From Helicobacter rodentium ATCC 700285 (GTDB lineage: Bacteria; Campylobacterota; Campylobacteria; Campylobacterales; Helicobacteraceae): DNA of 64,000 bases. Made by a program: the position numbers and the translations under genes. The notes under the pieces are model-generated. The model searched no databases. It had not been told where the DNA came from and saw only the letters and a list, made by a program, of their open reading frames with translations. The stretch lies in contig NZ_JHWC01000002.1 in the NCBI RefSeq assembly GCF_000687535.1, positions 124,001 through 188,000 of the forward strand, written 5' to 3'. Of this stretch, positions 47,002 to 56,146 are shown piece after piece. Within the stretch, counting starts at the first letter, position 1, and each line of letters begins with the position of its first letter.

Positions 47002-47922
47002 ATGAAAGTGATTCATTCTATCACAGAAGCTATTGGTAAGACCCCGCTTTTAAAATTGCAAACATTGTCTAAGGAAGCAAATGCAAATATTTACGCAAAA
47101 TGTGAATTTTTGAACCCTAGCGGTTCTGTTAAAGATAGAATCGCATTGGGTATGATTGAAGAAGCATTAAAAAATGGCACAATCAATCAGCAGACTACAA
47201 TTATTGAGCCAACAAGCGGAAATACTGGAATCGGACTTGCTTCTATTTGTGCAACAAAAGGCATTAAACTAATCCTTGCAATGCCGGAATCTATGAGTAT
47301 TGAGCGCAGAAGATTAATGGCGGCACTGGGTGCAAAACTTGTTTTAACCCCAAAAGAGCAAGGAATGAAAGGTGCGGTTAATCGTGCGGCAGAATTGCAT
47401 AAGGAGATTGAAAATTCATTTATTTTACAACAATTTGAAAATTCTGCTAATCCCAAAAGTCATCGTGAAACTACCGCATTAGAGATTTTGGACGCTTTGG
47501 GAAAAGTAGATGTGCTTGTTTCTGCAGTGGGTACAGGAGGGACATTAAGTGGCGTAGGTGAGGTATTAAAAGAAAAAAATCCAAAGATTAAAATTATTGC
47601 AGTAGAACCCATTAATTCCCCTGTGCTTAGCGGTGGGCAACCCGGACCACATAAGATTCAAGGAATCGGAGCAGGATTTGTTCCAAAAATTTTGCAAACA
47701 GATTTGATTGATGAAATCTTAAAAGTAGATGTGGAGTGGGCGATTGCAGAATCTCGTAAGGCAGCGTTGCAAGAGGGGATTTTGATTGGAATCTCAAGCG
47801 GAGCAAATTTATGGGCAGCTAGAGAAATAGCCAAAAAATATCCCAATGCCAATATTGTAACATTCCTTTGTGATACAGGCGAGAGATATTTAAGTACGGA
47901 TTTATACGAAGCAGGGGAGTAA
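47002..47922 (+). CDS. cysK: Cysteine synthase A
   Basis: A 306-residue PLP enzyme that makes cysteine from O-acetylserine and sulfide. The PLP lysine is in NPSGSVKDRIA, the substrate loop is EPTSGNTGIGLA, and the phosphate-binding glycine loop is VGTGGTLSG. AAGGAT lies about 9 bases before the ATG. It stands alone after the cassette array. Confidence 0.95.
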   Translation: MKVIHSITEAIGKTPLLKLQTLSKEANANIYAKCEFLNPSGSVKDRIALGMIEEALKNGTINQQTTIIEPTSGNTGIGLASICATKGIKLILAMPESMSIERRRLMAALGAKLVLTPKEQGMKGAVNRAAELHKEIENSFILQQFENSANPKSHRETTALEILDALGKVDVLVSAVGTGGTLSGVGEVLKEKNPKIKIIAVEPINSPVLSGGQPGPHKIQGIGAGFVPKILQTDLIDEILKVDVEWAIAESRKAALQEGILIGISSGANLWAAREIAKKYPNANIVTFLCDTGERYLSTDLYEAGE

Positions 47923-47977
47923 TTTTTGTTATTAATGTCTTGCAATATGATATTATAGCAATATATTTGGAGCATAA

Positions 47978-48109
47978 ATTTTAAGGTTTTTTGCCTTATT
48001 GGCTTTTTTGAGCGTTTTATTCTTCTTGTTTTTAGGGGGCTGTGTTGTCCCCCCCCCCTTTTTTTTTATCTATTTATATTGTAATCACTTTATCCATATA
48101 TAAACTCCC
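47978..48109 (+). other. Possible phase-variable lipoprotein-like frame with C10T9 tract
   Basis: A frame opens after a stop at 47975 and reads RFFALLAFLSVLFFLFLGGC, a lipobox-like segment. It then enters ten C (48049-48058) and nine T residues before stopping 12 codons later. There is no ATG; TTG 47999 is the likeliest start. A change in tract length would alter the frame. The rest of the spacer 47923-48270 is AT-rich without other genes. This is a guess rather than a called gene. Confidence 0.3.
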
Positions 48110-48222
48110 TATTATTTTTTGCAATTCAAAACCAAAGTAGCACAAACTTAAAATATTGATGAATATTGGTAACATTGAGGATTAAAATTTTTAACTTTTT
48201 TCATTATTTATTGACAAGGAAA

Positions 48223-48234
48223 AACAAATTTGTT
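48223..48234. promoter_or_regulatory. 12-base palindrome in the promoter of the acetate transporter-like gene
   Basis: AACAAATTTGTT is a perfect palindrome, just downstream of a TTGACA at 48211. It sits about 37 bases before the ATG. It could be an operator; no cognate regulator is known. Confidence 0.3.
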
Positions 48235-48270
48235 AGTCTTAAAGACACCAACTAAATTAGGAGGCTATTT

Positions 48271-48867
48271 ATGAAAGAAATTCAAGAGGTAAAAGTTTTG
48301 GTTGCAGATCCTTCTGCGTTGGGTCTGTTTGGTTTAGCGGTGATTACTTTGGTTGCTTCCTCTAGTAAGCTTGGAATTACCTCTGGGGTTTCTTTGGTGA
48401 TTCCTTGGGCAATTTTTCTTGGCGCAACCGCACAACTCATTGCGTGTTTAAATGATTTTAAACACAATAATACTTTTGGGGCAACTGCTTTTGGTGCGTA
48501 TGCACTTTTTTGGTATGCAATGGGAATGACTTGGTTAATGCAGTATGGCGTTTTTGGTGAGAAGTTAGTAAGCAGTGCAGATACAAAACAATTAGGGTTT
48601 GCTTTCTTGGCTTATTTAATTTTTACATTATTTATGACGATTGGTGCGTTAAAAACACATAAAGTTTTATTTCTCATTTTTGTTCTGATAGACTTTTTGT
48701 TTATCGGATTGTCTTTGGATTCCTTTAATGTTCTATCAGGGTTTGCGCATAGTTTGGCGGCTTATTCTGAATTTGGCATTGCTTTATTGTCTTTTTATGG
48801 TTGTGGTGCTTCTGTGTTAAATGTTCATTTTGGCAGGATTGTTTTGCCTGTGGGGAAATTCCAATAA
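48271..48867 (+). CDS. Acetate uptake transporter (SatP/YaaH family)
   Basis: A 198-residue membrane protein with six hydrophobic helices. The family motif NPA(x)LG is ADPSALGLFGLAVI here. Further family segments are GATAQLIA and GAYALFWYAMG. SatP-type proteins carry acetate or succinate, though amide transport has been proposed for related Helicobacter proteins. TAGGAGG lies 7 bases before the ATG. It is a single-gene unit. Confidence 0.7.
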   Translation: MKEIQEVKVLVADPSALGLFGLAVITLVASSSKLGITSGVSLVIPWAIFLGATAQLIACLNDFKHNNTFGATAFGAYALFWYAMGMTWLMQYGVFGEKLVSSADTKQLGFAFLAYLIFTLFMTIGALKTHKVLFLIFVLIDFLFIGLSLDSFNVLSGFAHSLAAYSEFGIALLSFYGCGASVLNVHFGRIVLPVGKFQ

Positions 48868-48941
48868 TCCAAAAATGCAACATAAAGAATCCTTGAGTAA
48901 ATTTTGCTTAGGGATTCAAGTTTCTTTTGAATAAGAACCTT

Positions 48942-48959
48942 TTGGAATGCTTTTTGCTT
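48942..48959 (+). promoter_or_regulatory. Sigma54 promoter before the second EF-hand protein gene
   Basis: TTGG AATGCTTTTT GC TT with GG-N10-GC spacing (GG 48944-48945, GC 48956-48957), 70 bases before the ATG. It matches the flgL promoter in pattern. Confidence 0.7.
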
Positions 48960-49026
48960 GGTTAAATCTTGAAAAAGGAATTAAAGTTTCATCAAGGATA
49001 GAGTTTTCTTAAAAAAGAGGTATAAA

Positions 49027-50382
49027 ATGTCTTATTCTTATTCAAAACAATTTGGTGTGAAGTCTTATGTGGCAGGTGTGAATTATTCGGATTGGATGAA
49101 AGAAACTCTTAATCCAGAAAATAAGTCAGCAGAGAATGAGCGGTTGAGTATTACTTCAAGCCAAGAGGACTATTTCAAGAAGCAAAGGTTAATCCAAGAA
49201 GCCATAGCGCAGTTGCAAAGTCAAGGCAGTGTAGATGCAAAAATTGCAAAAGAAGTAGATGTAGAATCCTTGAAAAAAAGCTTAAAAGACGCAGAAAATG
49301 TAGAATCTAATGCGCTTGGCATTGGTGAGGGGGCTGAATCTAACAAGGCGAGACAGCAAAGCCAACTTAATGCGCAAAATACTACACTAAAATCTGCTGC
49401 AATCAATGCGCTAGATAATGCACAAAATACCGCATCTAATGCCTTACAGGATTCCGCGAGTTTGAAAGAGGATAAGGAATCTAAAAAAATAAAACAAAAT
49501 ATCCAACAATCCGTGGAAAACGATACATTAGCTAAAAGAATGGCAGAACGGACAGAGGGATTTTTTGATAAACATATTTTTACCACCTCTCCTATTGCGC
49601 CAAGTCAAACAAGTGAGCAAGACAAGGCAGCTTACAATCCTCTAGCAATCAAGGTGGAATCCGCAGAGGATTCTACAAACAATACACAAGCAATCCTAGC
49701 GGTGAAATTTACCGATGAGGTAAGAGGTGAAGAGGTTAGCGTTCCATTAACGCAAGAAAATGCCGATAAATTAATAGAGCAATTTGGAAGCATTGAAGTG
49801 GCAAGTGATTATGTCAAGGGATTCTACTATGATGCAGCCTACAAAATGGGCTATCTTAGCAGTGATACAGATGGTGATGGCAAGATTAGCTTAGAGGAGG
49901 GTGTGAATCTCAAAACTCTTGTGAGCTTGATGAATGGGGAATATTCCTCTGTGTCTGAAAAGTTTGGCGGAAATGTGGAAGCGCAAAAAAAAGTTTTAGA
50001 ACAAATAGGGTTTATTGATAATCTAGCAGATTTTATTAACCATTCTATCTCTCAAGATAATAATTTTGATGGAGGTTTGAGTTTAAATGAGATTCTAAAT
50101 GGCACAAACGAAGCAGTCTTCCTTAAAATGGCACAGGGTGAAAATTCAAGCAGTGTAGAAGTGCTTGTGGTTCAGAGCTTCAAAATAGATTTAAATATGG
50201 ATTCTATTAACGATACTTTGTTGAATCTTGGGGCGACTGCAGAGGATTCTGCGCAAATGTTTGATAATAAAAAGATGAAAGAACTATTGGATATGAGTTA
50301 TTTAGAATCCTTAGATGAAGTAGCGCGAGAACAATTCCTTAAAAGTGAATTGCTTTTAAAAAATATATTGGAAAGCGTATGA
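49027..50382 (+). CDS. EF-hand-like protein under sigma54 control, function unknown
   Basis: A 451-residue protein without a signal peptide. Residues 70-180 are Ala/Ser/Asn/Gln-rich. One calcium-binding-like loop occurs at about residues 275-290 (SSDTDGDGKISLEEG) and a partial one in QDNNFDGGLSLNEI. It ends with a helical tail. A sigma54 promoter lies upstream, so it may belong to the flagellar regulon. Whether it is exported is unknown. It recalls the protein at 33905 in its low-complexity and EF-hand make-up, without clear sequence similarity elsewhere. Confidence 0.65.
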   Translation: MSYSYSKQFGVKSYVAGVNYSDWMKETLNPENKSAENERLSITSSQEDYFKKQRLIQEAIAQLQSQGSVDAKIAKEVDVESLKKSLKDAENVESNALGIGEGAESNKARQQSQLNAQNTTLKSAAINALDNAQNTASNALQDSASLKEDKESKKIKQNIQQSVENDTLAKRMAERTEGFFDKHIFTTSPIAPSQTSEQDKAAYNPLAIKVESAEDSTNNTQAILAVKFTDEVRGEEVSVPLTQENADKLIEQFGSIEVASDYVKGFYYDAAYKMGYLSSDTDGDGKISLEEGVNLKTLVSLMNGEYSSVSEKFGGNVEAQKKVLEQIGFIDNLADFINHSISQDNNFDGGLSLNEILNGTNEAVFLKMAQGENSSSVEVLVVQSFKIDLNMDSINDTLLNLGATAEDSAQMFDNKKMKELLDMSYLESLDEVAREQFLKSELLLKNILESV

Positions 50383-50388
50383 TAGCGT

Positions 50389-50414
50389 TAGAATCTCTTG
50401 CAGTAGAGATTCTA
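50389..50414 (+). terminator. Hairpin after the second EF-hand gene
   Basis: TAGAATCTC and GAGATTCTA form a perfect 9-pair stem around an 8-base loop, right after the stop. No T run follows. A 30-codon frame (50379-50471, hydrophobic, MIALESLAVEILCFGLIALA...) runs through the hairpin and could be coincidental. Confidence 0.45.
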
Positions 50415-50473
50415 TGCTTTGGATTGATTGCTCTTGCATTGTGGTTTTATAAGCGAAAATTGAAAGATTAATC

Positions 50474-50956
50474 CTAATCCGCAGAGATTGTAATATTTAT
50501 AATCTTATCCCCTTGTTTAATAGAATCTAGGACTTTTAAACTTGCTTCATCTTCAATCTGTCCAAACACAGTGTGTTCTCCATCTAAATGAGGCTGTGGC
50601 GCAAAACAGATGAAAAACTGACTTCCGCCTGTATCGCGTCCGGCGTGTGCCATAGAGAGAGTGCCTTTTAAGTGTTTGTGGGGATTGTTTTCTAGCTCAC
50701 ATTGGATTCTGTATCCCGGTCCTCCTCTCCCGCTTCCCTCTGGGCAACCGCCTTGCGCGACAAATCCCGCAATCACGCGGTGAAAGTTTAGGTTATTATA
50801 GAATCCGCTTTGAGCTAAAGAGGCAAAGTTTGCCACCGTATTGGGTGCTTCGTTTGGAAAGAGCTTTATTTTCATTTTACCTTTTGAAGTTTCAATCACC
50901 GCATATTCAAGCTTTGCTAATTCCTCTTGGGATAGGTTGAAAGTTTTTAATTCCAT
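50474..50956 (-). CDS. ppiA: Peptidyl-prolyl cis-trans isomerase (cyclophilin)
   Basis: A 160-residue cytoplasmic cyclophilin that speeds proline isomerisation in folding. The active site runs [24 protein letters not shown], with later [19 protein letters not shown] and [12 protein letters not shown]. There is no signal peptide. It is convergent with the EF-hand gene. Confidence 0.95.
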   Translation of the reverse strand: MELKTFNLSQEELAKLEYAVIETSKGKMKIKLFPNEAPNTVANFASLAQSGFYNNLNFHRVIAGFVAQGGCPEGSGRGGPGYRIQCELENNPHKHLKGTLSMAHAGRDTGGSQFFICFAPQPHLDGEHTVFGQIEDEASLKVLDSIKQGDKIINITISAD

Positions 50957-51032
50957 ATTTTAAATCCTTAGTGTAAAATTAAAAAGTTTATTGTAGTATT
51001 TTAAGATTTAAAGAATCCAAAAAGGCAAAAGA

Positions 51033-51791
51033 ATGGCAAAGATAATTTTAGCGTTGATATTTCTTACACTAGGCGCATATGCGAAATATCCTTATTGGCT
51101 ACGATATGGCGTGAAAATAGTCGCAGAGTTTGAAACTCTAAACAAAAGCAACCCCTATTATGTAGAAGGATATGGGTTAGCTATCAATGAGAATCTCATC
51201 TTGACAAGCGCGTCTAATGTGTATAACACTACAAGGGCGAGAGATATTGTGCTATACCATACAGAAGTTTTGGGAGAGCCTATTGAGTGTTTAAGCCACG
51301 CAAAAATTCTAGCATTAGATGATAATTTGGATTTAGCTGTGCTTGAGACAGAGAAATTTACAGATATTTACTGCAATGTTTTGCCTGAACCAAATTTCCG
51401 CGCTTTGAGCTTTGGGGAGACTTATTTTAACCTTTTGAGCATTCCGCCTAATTTGCCACTTAGGGACGATTTAGAAATTTCTTTTTTTAAAGAACACGAT
51501 TGGTCGCAGCTTATAAGAGAGAGAAAAACCTTAAAAGAGTTTTTGGAATTTGGAAAGAGTGCCGATGAATCAAAGCTTAGCAAAGGAATGCCACTTTTTG
51601 CAGAGAACGAGTTTCTAGGGTTGCGGATTTATCCGATTCCTAATGCTAAGAGTGAGAGTTTAAAGATTGGAATCCTAACACACAGCGAGATTCTAACATT
51701 TTTGTGTAAAATTCAAAGTGAAACTTCTGTGTTAGCAAACAAAAAAGAGTTAGCAACATTTTGCAAGTCGTGGGTTGATTTGCAAAAGTAA
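51033..51791 (+). CDS. Exported trypsin-like fold protein lacking catalytic residues
   Basis: A 252-residue protein with a signal peptide (about 1-17). The fold resembles HtrA/trypsin proteases: GYGLAINENLILTSASNVYN, then LDLAVLE, then KGMPLFAENEFLG. The usual catalytic His (TAAH) reads TSAS, and the Ser (G-x-S-G-G-P) reads SKGMP, so only the Asp remains. It is likely a pseudoprotease, perhaps a binding protein. It sits 66 bases before gyrA. Confidence 0.6.
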   Translation: MAKIILALIFLTLGAYAKYPYWLRYGVKIVAEFETLNKSNPYYVEGYGLAINENLILTSASNVYNTTRARDIVLYHTEVLGEPIECLSHAKILALDDNLDLAVLETEKFTDIYCNVLPEPNFRALSFGETYFNLLSIPPNLPLRDDLEISFFKEHDWSQLIRERKTLKEFLEFGKSADESKLSKGMPLFAENEFLGLRIYPIPNAKSESLKIGILTHSEILTFLCKIQSETSVLANKKELATFCKSWVDLQK

Positions 51792-51821
51792 GCGTTTAGC
51801 AAGATTAAAGTGAAATTTTTA

Positions 51822-51827
51822 TAGAAT
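51822..51827 (+). promoter_or_regulatory. -10 box of the gyrA promoter
   Basis: TAGAAT within TATAGAATC, about 30 bases before the gyrA start. It would drive the gyrA-to-phosphatase operon. Confidence 0.4.
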
Positions 51828-51857
51828 CGCGCATAAAAAGTTTTAAAAAGGGAAAGA

Positions 51858-54353
51858 ATGTCTGACTTGCTGAATTTAAATCAAGATATTCAAAATGTGA
51901 ATATTGAGGATTCCATTAAAGAAAGTTATTTGGATTACTCTATGAGCGTCATTGTTGGACGCGCATTGCCTGATGCAAGAGATGGGCTAAAGCCTGTGCA
52001 TAGGCGTATTTTGTATGCAATGTATGAGCTAGGCGTTACTTCACGCGTGGCTTATAAAAAGAGTGCGAGAATCGTGGGTGATGTGATTGGTAAATACCAC
52101 CCACACGGCGATACCGCTGTTTATGACGCATTGGTTAGAATGGCACAAGATTTTTCTATGCGCCTTGAGCTTGTAGATGGACAAGGAAATTTTGGTAGTA
52201 TTGATGGCGATAGTGCAGCGGCTATGCGTTATACCGAAGCGAGAATGACACAAGCTGCCGAGGAGCTTTTGCGGGATATTGATAAAGATACGGTGGATTT
52301 CTTGCCAAACTATGATGACACTTTGCAAGAGCCAGATATACTACCTAGTCGTTTGCCAAACCTGCTGATTAATGGTTCTAATGGAATCGCAGTGGGAATG
52401 GCGACAAATATCCCACCACACCGCACCGATGAGATTATTGATGCGTTGGTGTATTTGATTGATAATCCAAAGGCGGAGTTAGACGATATTTTAACCTTTA
52501 TTGAGGGTCCAGACTTTCCAACAGGTGGGATTATCTATGGCAAAAGTGGAATCAGAGAGGCTTATGAAAGTGGGCGTGGGCGCATTAGAATCCGTGCCAA
52601 AACACATATTGAAAAAACCAAAACAAAAGACATTATCGTCATAGATGAGATTCCTTATCAAGTGAATAAAGCAAGACTTGTAGAGCAGATAGCAGAATTA
52701 GCAAAGGAAAAGGTAATTGAGGGAATCTCTGAAGTGCGTGATGAATCCGATAGGGACGGAATCCGCGTAGTTGTGGAATTAAAACGCGAAGCAATGAGTG
52801 AGATTGTGCTAAATCATCTCTTTAAATCTACGCCAATGGAATCCACTTTTGGAATCATTTTGCTTGCTATTTACAACAAAGAACCAAAGGTTTTCACGCT
52901 TTTAGAACTGCTAAATTTATTTCTTTCTCATCGCAAGAGCGTGGTGATTCGCCGCAGTATTTTTGAGCTAGAAAAGGCAAAGGCGAGGGCGCACATCTTG
53001 GAGGGCTTGAAAGTCGCGCTTGAAAACATAGATGAAATTGTGGCGTTAATCCGCGCAAGTAGCGACCCAAAGGTTGCAAAAGAGGGCTTAGTCAGCAAGT
53101 TTGATTTAAGCGAGATTCAAGCCCAAGCAATTTTGGATATGCGTTTGCAGAGACTTACAGGTTTGGAGCGCGACAAAATAGAGAATGAATACCAAGAATT
53201 GCTAAAAGAAATTGCAAGATTAAATGCGATTCTAAAGAGCGAGGAGAAGCTTAACGCAATCATTAAAGAGGAATTATTAGAATCTAAAGAGAAGTTTTCA
53301 ACCAAGCGAAAAACCGCGATTGAAGAGGATTATGATAGCATTGATATGGAGGATTTGATTCCTAATGAGCCTGTGGTGGTAACAATGAGCCACCGCGGCT
53401 ATGTCAAACGCGTACCGGTGCGCACTTATGAGAAGCAAAATCGCGGTGGCAAAGGCAAAATTTCTGCAAATACGCACGATGATGACTTTATTGAAAGCTT
53501 CTTTGTCTCTGATACGCACGATACGATTCTATTTATCACGGATAAAGGGCAACTTTATTGGTTGAAGGTTTATAGGATTCCAGAGGCAAGTAGAACAGCC
53601 ATTGGTAAAGCGGTAGTCAATCTCATTAATCTAAGCCCCGATGAAAAGATTATGGCAACGATTACGACAAAAGATTTTAACCCCGATAAATCCCTTGCGT
53701 TTTTCACAAAAAATGGAATCATCAAGCGCACGAATTTGAGCGAGTTTAAAAACATTAGAAGCGTGGGCGTTAAAGCAATTAACCTAGATGAGGACGATGC
53801 GTTAGTAACCGCAAAGATTATTAGCGCGGATATTAAAGAAATTTTGGTGGTTACTTATGAGGGAATGTGTGTGCGCTTTGGTGTGGAGAATGTCCGCGAG
53901 ATTGGACGCGTAGCAAGAGGCGTTACAGCGATTAAGTTTAAAATGCCAAAGGACTATGTCATTGGCGCAACTGCAATTATTGACGAGAATGAAGAGATTT
54001 TAAGCGTGAGCGAGAAAGGAATCGGAAAGCGCACAGAAGTCAATGAATACAGAATCACGAATCGCGGTAGCAAGGGCGTGATTGCGATGAAACTCACAGC
54101 AAAAACAGGTAAGCTTGTTGGAATCGTCAATGTAGATGAAAAAATGGACTTAATGGTGCTAACAAGCAGTGGAAAGATGATTCGTGTAGATATGCAAAGC
54201 ATACGCAAAGCCGGACGCGCAACAAGTGGCGTGATTATCGTCAATGTAGATGATGATAAGGTTGTCTCCATTGCAAGATGCCCAAAAGAAGAAAAGGAAT
54301 TGGACGAAATAGGGACAGAAGATGATTTGTCTGGGGAAAATAGTTTAGAGTAA
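51858..54353 (+). CDS. gyrA: DNA gyrase subunit A
   Basis: An 831-residue subunit that cuts and rejoins DNA for negative supercoiling. The catalytic tyrosine is in RYTEARMT (about 126). The C-terminal six-bladed pinwheel has the GyrA box region [12 protein letters not shown]. The quinolone region reads [15 protein letters not shown], with Thr86 and Asp90, the susceptible form in Campylobacter numbering. Its stop overlaps the start of the next gene (TAATG). Confidence 0.97.
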   Translation: MSDLLNLNQDIQNVNIEDSIKESYLDYSMSVIVGRALPDARDGLKPVHRRILYAMYELGVTSRVAYKKSARIVGDVIGKYHPHGDTAVYDALVRMAQDFSMRLELVDGQGNFGSIDGDSAAAMRYTEARMTQAAEELLRDIDKDTVDFLPNYDDTLQEPDILPSRLPNLLINGSNGIAVGMATNIPPHRTDEIIDALVYLIDNPKAELDDILTFIEGPDFPTGGIIYGKSGIREAYESGRGRIRIRAKTHIEKTKTKDIIVIDEIPYQVNKARLVEQIAELAKEKVIEGISEVRDESDRDGIRVVVELKREAMSEIVLNHLFKSTPMESTFGIILLAIYNKEPKVFTLLELLNLFLSHRKSVVIRRSIFELEKAKARAHILEGLKVALENIDEIVALIRASSDPKVAKEGLVSKFDLSEIQAQAILDMRLQRLTGLERDKIENEYQELLKEIARLNAILKSEEKLNAIIKEELLESKEKFSTKRKTAIEEDYDSIDMEDLIPNEPVVVTMSHRGYVKRVPVRTYEKQNRGGKGKISANTHDDDFIESFFVSDTHDTILFITDKGQLYWLKVYRIPEASRTAIGKAVVNLINLSPDEKIMATITTKDFNPDKSLAFFTKNGIIKRTNLSEFKNIRSVGVKAINLDEDDALVTAKIISADIKEILVVTYEGMCVRFGVENVREIGRVARGVTAIKFKMPKDYVIGATAIIDENEEILSVSEKGIGKRTEVNEYRITNRGSKGVIAMKLTAKTGKLVGIVNVDEKMDLMVLTSSGKMIRVDMQSIRKAGRATSGVIIVNVDDDKVVSIARCPKEEKELDEIGTEDDLSGENSLE

Positions 54354-54820
54354 TGTTTAGGATTCTATGTGGGATATTATGCTTTATGGGTATCATCAAT
54401 GCTTCAGAGTATATTTTCTCTTATAGAATCGCGGTTAAAAATGGAATTGTTTTGAATGAAAAATATGATTTCTCTCCCTCAATGGTGAGTGCAAATATGC
54501 TAAAGCAAACAAAGCACCCTTATAAAAGTTGCGAAATTTCACACAATGCAAAAAGTGAAAAGGCATTGTTAAAGGATTATAAAGCTAAAATTTTAGAATG
54601 TTTTTTTAATTGGGGTGTGCGTTTAGAGGATAGGAGCGAAGTGCATAATTTACGCGGAAATTCTCTAACATTTCTTGTGATTCCACCCACGCGCATTAAA
54701 ATTGAGTATAGCAGTGGAATCGCAACGCTTTATGCGTTGGTGCGCGAGAAAAGAGGGATTGCTTGGGATAAATTTACCTTGCAAAAGTCAAGAGATTCTA
54801 TGCAAAAGGAGCAAAAATGA
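54353..54820 (+). CDS. Small exported protein between gyrA and flgR
   Basis: A 155-residue protein with a signal peptide (1-18, [18 protein letters not shown]). It has no known motifs. It corresponds by position to the H. pylori gene between gyrA and flgR. It overlaps flgR by 4 bases. Function unknown, though the neighbourhood hints at a flagellar or envelope role. Confidence 0.65.
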   Translation: MFRILCGILCFMGIINASEYIFSYRIAVKNGIVLNEKYDFSPSMVSANMLKQTKHPYKSCEISHNAKSEKALLKDYKAKILECFFNWGVRLEDRSEVHNLRGNSLTFLVIPPTRIKIEYSSGIATLYALVREKRGIAWDKFTLQKSRDSMQKEQK

Positions 54821-56136
54821 AGTTAGCCATTGTAGAAGATGATATTAATATGCGCAAATCTTTAGAGATTGCTCTAGGTGAATATAGTGAGTTTGAAGTT
54901 GTGAGTTTTAAAAGTGCTAAAGACGCACTAAAAAAGCTTGATGATAGCATTGATTTAATTATTACCGATATTAATATGCCACAAATGGACGGCTTGGAGT
55001 TTTTGAAGGTCTTAAATGGACGCTATGAGGCTTTGATTATCACAGGAAATGCAACTTTGGGTAAGGCGATTGATTCTATTCGTTTGGGCGTGAAAGATTT
55101 TTTAACCAAGCCTTTTGAGATTGAAACTTTGGTAGAGGCGATTCATCGTGCAAAAAAAGCCCAAGAAGTAATGGAAAAAGTGGGTAAGCCCAAAAAAGGC
55201 GAGAAAACAAACGATAAAAATGCAGAAAATAAGCAGTTTATGGCAACTTCTCCTGCATTGGAAAACGCCTTAAAACTTGCAAACAAAGCCGCTAAAACAG
55301 ACGCTTCTGTTTTGCTGCTTGGAGAAAGTGGCGTGGGCAAGGAATTGTTTGCAAATTATATTCATCAAAATTCACCAAGGGCTAATGCACCTTTTGTGGC
55401 TTTGAATATGGCGGCGATTCCAGAGAATTTGTTAGAATCCGAACTCTTTGGCTATGAAAAAGGTGCTTTCACGGACGCAACGGAGGGGAGGGCAGGGAAG
55501 TTTGAGGTGGCAAATGGGGGAAGTATTTTTTTAGACGAGATTGGAGAAATGCCAGCCTCCCTACAAGCGAAGCTTTTGCGTGTATTGCAAGAAAAGGAAG
55601 TGGTGCGTTTAGGTAGCTCAAAGCCCATTAAAGTGGATATTCGTTTTATCGCAGCAACCAATGCAGATATTCAAAAGAAAATCAAAAAAGGCGAGTTTAG
55701 AGAGGATTTGTTTTTTAGACTGCAAACAATTCCGATTCATATCCCGCCTTTGCGCGAGAGAGCGGAGGAGATTATACCGCTTTGTGAATGGAAGCTAGAG
55801 CGGGTCAATGCGCAATATGGAATCGGGATTAAAAAATGGGGAGAGGGCGCAAAAGAGCAGCTTTTAAATTATCGTTGGCCGGGCAATATCCGCGAGTTGC
55901 TTTCTGTGATTGAACGCGCAGCGATTTTGTGCGAAGGGGATTTGATAATGCCGGAGGATTTGTTTTTAAGCTCACGCGAGAGTGGCGGTGAGAAAAAAAT
56001 TGCAAACTTAGAAGAGGAGTTAATTTATGAAGCTTTAAAAGCAAGTGATTCTGATGTAGATAGTGCAGCGGAGTTGTTAGGACTTAAGAAAGAAGTGCTA
56101 CTTGGCAAAATGCAAAGATACAAGATTCAACTTTAA
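54817..56136 (+). CDS. flgR: Sigma54-dependent flagellar response regulator FlgR
   Basis: A 439-residue NtrC-type activator that turns on the sigma54 flagellar genes with the FlgS kinase. The receiver (1-115) has ITDINMPQMDG. The AAA+ domain (about 145-375) has Walker A GESGVGKE and a sigma54-contact loop reading GAFTDA where the classic motif is GAFTGA. The C-terminus (EELIYEALK ... LLGLKKEVLLGKMQRYKI) is a Fis-like helix-turn-helix, which H. pylori FlgR lacks. AAGGAG precedes the ATG. Confidence 0.93.
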   Translation: MKLAIVEDDINMRKSLEIALGEYSEFEVVSFKSAKDALKKLDDSIDLIITDINMPQMDGLEFLKVLNGRYEALIITGNATLGKAIDSIRLGVKDFLTKPFEIETLVEAIHRAKKAQEVMEKVGKPKKGEKTNDKNAENKQFMATSPALENALKLANKAAKTDASVLLLGESGVGKELFANYIHQNSPRANAPFVALNMAAIPENLLESELFGYEKGAFTDATEGRAGKFEVANGGSIFLDEIGEMPASLQAKLLRVLQEKEVVRLGSSKPIKVDIRFIAATNADIQKKIKKGEFREDLFFRLQTIPIHIPPLRERAEEIIPLCEWKLERVNAQYGIGIKKWGEGAKEQLLNYRWPGNIRELLSVIERAAILCEGDLIMPEDLFLSSRESGGEKKIANLEEELIYEALKASDSDVDSAAELLGLKKEVLLGKMQRYKIQL

Positions 56137-56146
56137 AGGAGAAAGA

